The translations under genes and the position numbers were made by a program. The notes below the pieces were generated by a model. The model was not told where the DNA came from. It did not search any database and was given only the letters and a program-made list of their open reading frames with translations. This document shows, piece by piece, positions 56,700-64,000 of a stretch of DNA of 64,000 bases. Position 1 is the first letter of the stretch. The number at the start of each line of letters is the position of its first letter. This stretch comes from Ananas comosus (taxonomy: Eukaryota > Streptophyta > Magnoliopsida > Poales > Bromeliaceae), in NCBI RefSeq assembly GCF_001540865.1, contig NC_033622.1, positions 5,878,852 to 5,942,851 on the forward strand, in the 5' to 3' direction.

Positions 56700-58367
56700 A
56701 TGCGACAACGGCGGTGGTTAGAGTTGTTGAAAGATTATGACGTCACTGTACTTTACCACCCGGGAAAAGCCAATGTCGTGGCCGATGCACTTAGTAGAAA
56801 ATCGAGAAAAAATTTGGCTTCGGCAATTACACCCCAACCAGTATTGCAAAAGGAGATGCAACAGCTTGGTTTGGAAGTAGTGGAGCCGGGAGTGCCGGCT
56901 ACACTTGCCGCGTTTGTGGTGCAGTCGACCTTGTTGGAGAGGATAAAGGAGCTGCAAGCGTTCGATGAATATCTCCAAAAGGTGCGCAGAGAAGTGGTGA
57001 GCGGTAGTGCCGATGATTTTGGCATTGGGATCAACGGCGCAGTCCGGTTTAGAAACCGTTGGTGTGTGCCTAAGAACAAGGACATCCGCAGGGCGATTAT
57101 GCAAGAGACGCATCAATCTCCTTATAGTATATACCCAGGCGGTACCAAAATGTATCAAGATTTGAAATCGCATTATTGGTGGTCGGGCATGAAGAAAGAC
57201 ATTGGGGAGTTTGTGGCGCAATGCCTTACTTGCCAACAAGTAAAAGCGGAGTGGCGGTTTCCGGCGGGAAAGTTGCAAAGTTTACCTATACCCGTTTGGA
57301 AATGGAAAAATCTCGCAATGGACTTCGTGACCGGGTTGCCTCGATCTCAAGGTGGACAGGATACAATTTCGGTGATAGTGGACCGGTTGACAAAGTCGGC
57401 ACATTTCCTACTGATTCATATTACTTGGTCGGGGGACAAGTTGGCTCAACTATATATCGACGAGATTGTGAGACTTCACGGGGTACCGGTGTCTATCGTA
57501 TCAGATCGGGACACGAGGTTCACATCTCTTTTTTGGAGGAGCCTACAGGAGGCCTTAGTCACACGGCTCGACTTTAGTACGACATTTCATCCTCAAAGCG
57601 ATGGTCAATCGGAGAGGACGATACAAATACTTGAGGATATGCTCCGAGCGTCTGTACTTGATTACAAGGGCAGTTGGCACGATCATCTACCGATGGCGGA
57701 GTTCGCGTACAATAATAGTTATCAAGAAAGTATCGCGATGGCACCATTCGAGGCCCTTTATGGAAAGAAATGTCGCTCTCCAATTCATTGGAGCGATGTG
57801 GGCGAGAGAGCGGCTCTCGGCCCCGATGTAGTGCAGGAAGCAGAGGGGAAAGTTCGCCTTGCCCGCCAAAGACATATTACGACGCAATCTCGGCAAAAGA
57901 GCTATGCCGACAAACGGAGAAAATACATAGAGTTTGTCGTTGGAGACCACGTTTTCCTAAAGGTGTCGCCGATGTGAGGAATTAGACGGTTTGGGCTCCG
58001 GGGGAAGCTAAGTCCCCGGTACCTCAGATCGTTTAAGGTATTGGAGCGGGTCGGCGCGGTGGCGTGCAAAATAGCATTACCACCGAGGCTTGCGGGAGTG
58101 CATGATGTATTTCACGTATCGAACCTCCGCAAGTATGTTCACGACCCCGATCATGTTCTCTTGTTCGAACCGTTCGAGATCCAAGAGGACATGACCTATG
58201 AGGAGTTCCCGGCATACATAATCGATCGAGAAGTAAGAAAACTACGAAATCTCGAGATTCCGTATGTTAAGACCCGTTGGTGCAATCACGATGATTGGGA
58301 AGCCACTTGGGAGCTTGAGAGCACAATGCGGGAGCATTACCCTCATCTCTTCAATGAAACGAGTTGA
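56700..58367 (+). pseudogene. Tekay integrase and chromodomain, broken
   Basis: 56700-57977 has the zinc-binding HHCC region (ending CLTCQQVK) and the catalytic core with the D, D and E residues in LAMDFVTGLP, VSDRDTRF and QSDGQSERTIQ. A TGA at 57975-57977 (CGA to TGA type) interrupts it. 58041-58367 continues with the C-terminal region and a chromodomain (AYIIDREVRKLRN..VKTRW..EATWELE), which in this clade targets integration to heterochromatin. Confidence 0.9.
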
Positions 58368-58431
58368 GGTGCGAGTTTAAGTTTAAATTAAGTTAGTTTC
58401 GTGGACGAAACTAATTTTAAGGGGTGGGGAA

Positions 58432-60755
58432 TATAACGTATCATACCCCCGTAAGTTGTGCCGAGTTCTGTCAAAATGCGCGGAACGCGGAGTGGAACAA
58501 GTTGGTATGGGCTAAAAGTGCATTGGAGCCGATAGGAAGAGGTTAGGGACCCGAGAAGTGAGATTACAAAATCTGGCTAAGTCCCAGATTTTGGGCTCTC
58601 GGGGACCGGTCCCTGATAGAGAGACCGGCCCCTGTACGCGTAGCTTGCCCTTAATCTTGAGGCAACCGGCCCCTGGGTGTAAGACCGGTCCTCGAGAGAC
58701 CGGTCCCTGAGGGAGAGATCGGTCCCTTGCTGCGCAGCCAGCCAAAAACGCAGAAAATCGGCTAAGTCCTGGAAATCCAACCTTCGGGAACCGGTCCCTG
58801 GTCGGGGAGACCGGTCCCTGACTGCGAAAAATGCCCAGTCTGGGCAATGCACTGGAAATAAAGTGGAGGGGCCTTGTTGTAATTGTTACAACATGATATA
58901 ACCCTACACCCCTTCACTCCCACAGCCATTATAACCTTCCCAACTCACTTCCCTTCTTTCTCTCTCTAGAACCCAAGCTCCAAGGCAATGAGAAGGTGGA
59001 GAAAAACTTGGAGGAGAATTTTTGGTGGATTTGGTGGGTCTAGAAGCTCTCCAACAAGAAGAAGCTTGCTAGGACTTGGACTAGAGATAAGTTCTTGTAA
59101 GTTTTCCTCTAGGGTTGGGTTTTGGCCTAAGGATTTGGAGCTTTGTGCTCCTTAGAGGTCTTAGAAGCTCTTTTGAGCCATGAACAACAAGACACCCATG
59201 AGAGCTCAAGGTGCTCTCATGGTGAACCCTTGGGGGTTGAGCTAGATGCCCTAGGGTTGGTTCCAAGAGCTTAGAAACTTTATTAGAGAGCTTCTCAAGT
59301 GATTTTAAGCTATCCTTTGCTTAGCAACAAGATCAATCTAGGTGGAATCCCTAGATGATATTGTCAGGGCTCAAATTTGGGACTTTTGCCCTAGAATTTT
59401 TCGAGGGCGAATTGACCTCGTAGAAATCTAATTGGGGGTGTTCTCGACGCGTTTGACAACTCCGTTCGACGTTACGAAAATGTTTAAGTATGGTTCATGT
59501 ACAAAAGGCCTAATATGGCACTATTTTGGTTATAAGATGCGGAATCGGCTTTCGTAAAGTTCGTGAGTCATCGTATTCTACACCTACACGACCACTCGAG
59601 GTGGGTAGTGCATTCCAAGGACCTCGGAAATCCCTTTATGTCTAAAGTGTCATGTTTGAACATATATGTATATATTGAGCATATTGCATAGTTGGGTTAA
59701 TTGTGAGCTTTTTTTCCATGATTGTGAATTTAATTTCGTATGAAATACTTGTAAGAATGTGAGAATTGTAAACCCTATTTATGCATGACAAGTGACAAGA
59801 ACCTAGAAGGGTTAGTGAATAACAGTGACACATGGACATAAATCTAGTGAGTGACATTGATGAGTCTAGAACACCTAGAAAAACAAGTGTGACATTTGGT
59901 ATGAGAACAAGAACATAGCACTTAGAAAACAAGTGTGGCATGAGTACAAGAACTTAGTAGTGTATATGACACAAGTGATGGTAAAGAATGCAAAGAAAAG
60001 AATGATTGAGATATTATGACATTTCAACCTTAGAGTTAAGGATCATTGAGCATGGTCTTCCTTAAAGTTAAGGAATGGATTGAACTTAGAATCCTCAATG
60101 TAGGATTGATCGTACTCACCTTTAGTCCTTACTCGAGGGTGGTAGCTCCCCCTCGGGTGATATGCTCCGGAGTCGACGTCACTGGGTCGTAGCGGGTATC
60201 TCCCCAGAGGACGGTCCTATCGGGTTGTAGCGGGTATCTCCCCGGTTAATAGGATTTTGGATTGGTCAGTTTGTTGAGGGCGACACCTACGGGTTAGCCA
60301 AGAGATTGGGTAAAGAAATTGTGATATATCATTTTTTATATTTCGATGATATATAAAACCGTGGTAATAGGTAGAGACCGCCTGAGATGTTTTATTTCTT
60401 AATTGCATACCCTTTTGATATATCATTTTTTATATTTCGATGATTATAGTTGTTAAAGGAAAGGACAACAATGATGTAAAAGAGTTTATTTAATATCAAT
60501 GCTATATTTTGGAGGAATGAGATGCAAAAAGAAATGATGCAAAATTATAATTGATTTTCTAAGTGTAGTTATTTACTTTCACTATTGGCTATTGCATACC
60601 CTCGTGCAAGCCATTGTGTATGCTTCCGCTTATGCAAACTTTATACTTTATTGATACTCGCTGTTGAGCCTTGGGCGGATGGGGGAGACTCTATCCATTC
60701 GGCGTCTGTTCGACGCTCTCGAACCGGCTAAAAGGATCGAGCTCGGGGCGTGACA
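58432..60755 (+). repeat. 3' LTR of the Tekay element
   Basis: 2324 bp. It starts TATAAC (changed from TGTAAC) and ends GTGACA. It is colinear with the 5' LTR except for a rearranged or deleted stretch near 60325-60380, where a TTCGATGATATATAA patch replaces about 200 bases. The GACCGGTCCC array is at 58600-58825. Confidence 0.88.
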
Positions 60756-62180
60756 ATCACAGTCCACCTTGTAGGAGAGATCCCAAGACTTCAAAACCAC
60801 CAAAAATCCCTCCAAAGCCTTCTTCTCCTTCACCTCTTAGCTCTTGGAAGTGATCTCTAGAGAGAGAAAGAGAGAAATGAGAGGAAGAGGTGAAATGGCT
60901 GTGAAAGGGAGAGGAGAGGGGTGTTAGGGTGTTATTATGTTGTAACAATTATCGAAAAACCCTCCACATCTTTCTATTTGCAGCAGTTTTCATTGTTGCT
61001 GCCATACAAAAGTGTACCGGTACATATTGTTCTGTCACCGGTTACACGACTACGCAGAGAGCAAACCCGAGAGCAACTCTCTCGGTTTCGTAGCATCTGT
61101 ACCGGTACACTTTCTTTTTGTACCGGTACACTTGTCCGTACCGGTGACAACTCGATGGTTGTAGCGGTACACATTACCCAAACTTGGTTTTTGGCTCCGT
61201 TTCGATTCTATTTCGCACCGATTGATGCCAAAACCTTTCTAACACTTCTAAAACTCACATTTAACCCTTCCAACATTGTTGGTAGGTTAATTGGAACTCG
61301 CCCAATTAATCCATTCGCACACTTTAGTTAATTTGGCTAAAGTTCGCTATTTTTTCTATCGAGATTTTGATACGTTACACTCTTTTTTGGCAAATAGTGC
61401 AATTTTCGGCAAAATAGTGCAATTTTCGTTCAAAGAGTGTAACTTTTATTCAAAAAATTATATTTTACTCTCAAAGAAGATAAATTTCTTCAAAAATAGT
61501 GCAACGATCCTATGAAATAGTGCAACATTATTCTGAAATAGTGCAAATTTATTATCTTCTTCTTTTCTCTTTGTTTCTTTATTTTTCTTATAGAAAAAAC
61601 TATTTTTTTAATGTTTTATTGTTTATTCTTTTTATTTTTTTATTTTTTGCATATTTTTTTTTAATTTCTCGGCTTTGCTCTCACTTGCACTTGCTTCGAG
61701 TCCTCCTTCTTTGGCACAGGCGTCGGTGCCTGTGTTGACGAAGGTAGAGAAAGAGGATGCGATGCTATTTTCATTACCGTCGTGAAGAATCGCAGAGGCG
61801 GTAGTGGGGGGTTGAAGAGAAAAAATAAAAGAAGGAAGAAGACGTAATGCTGCCTTTTTTACTGTTGTAAAATATCGGGGAGGGGGTGGAAGAGGGTCGA
61901 AGAGAGAAAAAAAAACGAGGGTCAAGGCACGACCTCGGCGGGGTCGGAGGCAAGGAAGGCGGATGGAGGGCGTGCAGGCGAGGGCGATGGCACGAGGGAT
62001 AGAGGCGGGGTGGGCCGCCTCCGCCTCAGCTGCCCTCTTCGGAGTGAAAGAAAAAAAAAACGAGAGAAAAAAAAAAAGGAGAGAGAAAAGAGAATAAGAG
62101 TATTTTAGTCAGCTTTCTGAAAATCCGGTCCAAATTTGTAAAATCCAAAAAGACAGCCTATTTATCCAACGTGGGCGGGA

Positions 62181-62440
62181 AAGATCTATCCTCTCGATCT
62201 TGATTACAAAATTCCTATTATCATTTTTTAGAGGATATTCATTTTCAGCCGTTCATGTTTATGTCCACTTGATAAACAAGAGAACAATATCGAAAAGCAT
62301 GAAATTTGATTTCTACATCAAGTGGTATAGATCATGTTCAATAGTGCCGATTGTCAATTTGGAGGTGCACCATCAGTAAAAAACAAATGGTGGCAACGGA
62401 GGTCTCGTTTGCTACCGATATATACAGCTCATCCTCTCTC
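62181..62440. repeat. Half copy of a foldback element (L3-like), inverse orientation
   Basis: Inverse match to the left half of L3 (for example CTCTCGATCTTGATTACAA and TTTTTTAGAGGATATTCATT against 22360-22405). It ends in a CT tract. It adjoins the right end of foldback element B. Confidence 0.75.
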
Positions 62441-63235
62441 TCTCTCTTCTCTTTCCTCGTCACGATGTTCTATATCTCTCTCTCTCCTCTATATTATAGC
62501 ACCCACATATATATATATGTCAATATATATCTATATCATATATATATACAATACACCCAACCTATTACACATATTATATTGTAAATATACCATATATATA
62601 ACTACTATATAGTAGGGTAAGTATATTGAGGTAGGTAGTAAATATATATATATATATCAATTATACTATATATATATATAGTATATTATAGTTATATGAT
62701 ACAGTTATACATGTATATGTAACATATACATATACGGACGGGGGGGGGAGAGGCTATATATATATATACATAAATATAATATATATGTTATATCATAATA
62801 TATATAATTATGTAATATATATTATATATATGCACTATGTATAATAATATATATATAAGGTATATGTATGTTATTATATATATATATACTATACGGTATG
62901 TATATAATATATAATATACCATGATATATGTATGTATAGTCTATATATATATAATTATATGTATGATATCATATATATATATTATGTATGACTTATAAAT
63001 ATATATATGTAGGGGTAGAGTGAGTTGAGTTATAATATAGAATGTATATATATATATATATATATGTATAAATATATAGTATATATATATAATATATGTA
63101 TATATGATAGGGATATATATATATTGTATATATCCATGTACATATTACATATATATCATGATATAGTTATATATAATACGATATATATGATTATATGATA
63201 TATATACATATATAAGTATATACTGTAATAAGAGT
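62441..63235. repeat. Degenerate TA-rich tract
   Basis: About 800 bases of near-continuous but irregular TA/TATG repeats, with a run of nine G at 62739-62747. No gene. The irregularity could reflect sequencing error in a long microsatellite. Confidence 0.7.
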
Positions 63236-63800
63236 GAGGGCTAGCTATTTGCTATCGGAGCAGCGGAGGCCTTCCGTGGCTCCAGCTCGTTTTCCGTGTT
63301 GCGACTTATCGAATCGTAGATCGCCTCCGTTAAACTTGATCTAGAGTATTTGGAAAATGCTAGAAAAATAAATTTTATTAATTTCTCGATATATTTGCCT
63401 AGTGATCCGAATGCGGCTCAAAATAAACAATTTCAATGGCCGTAGTGTGCCGTTTGTAATTTAACGTGTGTAGAATATCCATCACGTGAAATTTTGATAG
63501 AAAATTCTTATATGATATTAAACAAGATTCAATATCTTTTGAATTTAAAGATTTTAACCTGTCATATTATTTAGCATTTTGTAAGATTTTATTTTCAGCC
63601 GTTGATTTTGAGCGCTCTTCGTCTCACTAAGGCGCAAAGATTGATTCGAAAATATAAAATTTATTTCTAATATCGCAAAATACTACTAGATCTAAGGGTT
63701 AACGGAGCCGATCGACGAATTCGACGAAGTCCGCAAACACGGAAAAAGATCTGGAAGCACGGAAGGGCTGGCACGTGCTGTCCTGGATAGCATAAGTAAG
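63236..63800. repeat. Foldback element L8 (Micron-like, error-prone copy)
   Basis: Left arm GCTATCGGAGCAGCGGAGGCC... and right arm ...GGAAGCACGGAAGGGCTGG with GGATAGCATA, plus the internal CGTTAAACTTGATCTAGAGTAT of the L superfamily. Many single-base insertions and deletions distinguish it from L1-L7. Confidence 0.65.
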
Positions 63801-63814
63801 CCTCAACCACTGAG

Positions 63815-64000
63815 TGGCTCTATGCTTATCGGAGGAAGCACGGAGCCTTTCCGTCTTCTAGATCGTTTTTCCCAGATGTTGCGACTTTCCGAAGATCGTC
63901 GGATCGCTCCGTTAAACTTGATATAATTATTTGAGTATTCTAGATATAATAATTTATTGATTTTCGATCCAGATGCTAAAAGAGCGTCTACAGTGCATCA
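63815..64000. repeat. Foldback element L9, left part, runs off the window
   Basis: GCTTATCGGAGGAAGCACGGAGCC followed by the L arm TTGCGACTTTCCGAAGATCG. The rest lies beyond position 64000. Confidence 0.6.

Larger units (their letters stand above)
50736..60755 (+). mobile_element. Tekay/Del-clade Gypsy chromovirus, full-length but inactivated
   Basis: LTRs are 50736-53241 and 58432-60755. Flanking duplications are GTCAC (50731-50735) and ATCAC (60756-60760), one base different. The primer site TGGTATCAGAGC is at 53249-53260 and the polypurine tract TTAAGGGGTGGGGAA at 58417-58431. The domain order gag, protease, reverse transcriptase, RNase H, integrase, chromodomain defines a chromovirus. Stops and frameshifts break the polyprotein at five or more places. 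Confidence 0.93.
50268..60761 (-). mobile_element. TRIM retrotransposon split by a Tekay element
   Basis: Two 150-base repeats, 50268-50420 and 50584-50735 (plus one base at 60761), begin T(G/A)TAACGACCCAGCCCAC and end GGGGTGTCACA. The internal 160 bases hold a polypurine tract beside the left repeat (inverse of GACTCCCCCC) and an initiator tRNA-Met site beside the right repeat (CTCTGATACCA). The duplication GTCCA is at 50263-50267 and 60762-60766, so the Tekay element landed at the last base of this TRIM. No coding capacity. Confidence 0.88.
48373..61379 (-). mobile_element. Solo LTR, Tekay-type Gypsy, split by later insertions
   Basis: The LTR borders are TGTCACGCCC at 48373 and GATACGTTACA ending at 61379. 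CTCTT follows at 61380-61384 and precedes at 48368-48372, a perfect duplication. Its own sequence is 48373-50262 plus 60767-61379; the rest is the TRIM and the Tekay element. It is homologous in reverse to the LTRs at 50736-53241 and 58432-60755 (for example GGAAGCATACACAATGG). Confidence 0.88.
41574..62165. mobile_element. Long-inverted-repeat foldback element B, host of nested insertions
   Basis: The left arm is 41574-42035 plus 48001-48372. The right arm, inverted, is 61385-62165. The arms match through GCAGATTTGGATTGGATTTT (left) and its imperfect inverse near 62110-62150, through the GACTTTTTACAACAGTAAAG region, and through the TGCACTATTT arrays. Removing the two insertions joins the arms as in element A. 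Each arm holds a GC-rich segment (41720-41850; 61925-62045), unlike the one in A. No transposase was seen. Confidence 0.7.

Overview
The window is plant nuclear DNA. The evidence is a seven-exon receptor-like cytoplasmic kinase gene with plant-type introns, an Au-like tRNA-derived SINE family, plant LINE, Tekay and Sirevirus-like retrotransposons, TRIMs, CACTA elements and many small inverted-repeat elements sitting in (TA)n/(CT)n tracts. The very GC-rich first exon of a decoded NRAMP gene and the Micron-like elements suggest a monocot. I suspect pineapple or a relative, but that is a guess from style, not proof.

The most important observation is at the left. From the (AT)n tract at about 450-516 to the single n at 8872, the sequence is written as the base-by-base complement of normal DNA without being reversed. 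It makes no sense on either conventional strand. Complemented in place, it gives a complete four-exon NRAMP divalent-metal transporter gene (773-4510, 536 codons plus stop). Read right to left without complementing, it gives a complete two-exon GASA/snakin peptide gene (7114 down to 6636, 95 codons plus stop). Two SINE copies with perfect or near-perfect target-site duplications appear in the same impossible orientations. Antiparallel DNA cannot be rearranged into this state, so the block is almost certainly an assembly or data-handling artefact hiding two good genes. The block splits a minus-strand LINE, whose C-terminal part lies at 1-441 and whose ORF1 and ORF2 N-terminal part lies at 8873-14700.

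14700-26219 is intergenic: a TRIM, a CACTA-type MITE, a short MITE family, and a striking array of six 520-545 bp foldback elements separated only by (CT)n/(TA)n tracts (20563-24540). 26220-30039 (minus) is the only ordinary host gene, a class VI receptor-like cytoplasmic kinase (RBK-like) with intact catalytic motifs. 30040-37815 is intergenic with SINEs, a second CACTA MITE, a LINE fragment and further small elements.

37816-62165 is a nest of transposons. Two adjacent long-inverted-repeat foldback elements form the base. The first carries a piece of a host gene (PADRE/DUF4228-like, ending at a second n, 38176) and a solo LTR. The second holds a gag-only Copia element (42036-47995) and a minus-strand Tekay-type solo LTR (48373-61379). 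That LTR holds a TRIM, whose end holds a 10 kb Tekay chromovirus (50736-60755, inactivated by stops and frameshifts). Most levels are supported by matching target-site duplications. 62166-64000 is degenerate AT-rich sequence with further foldback elements.
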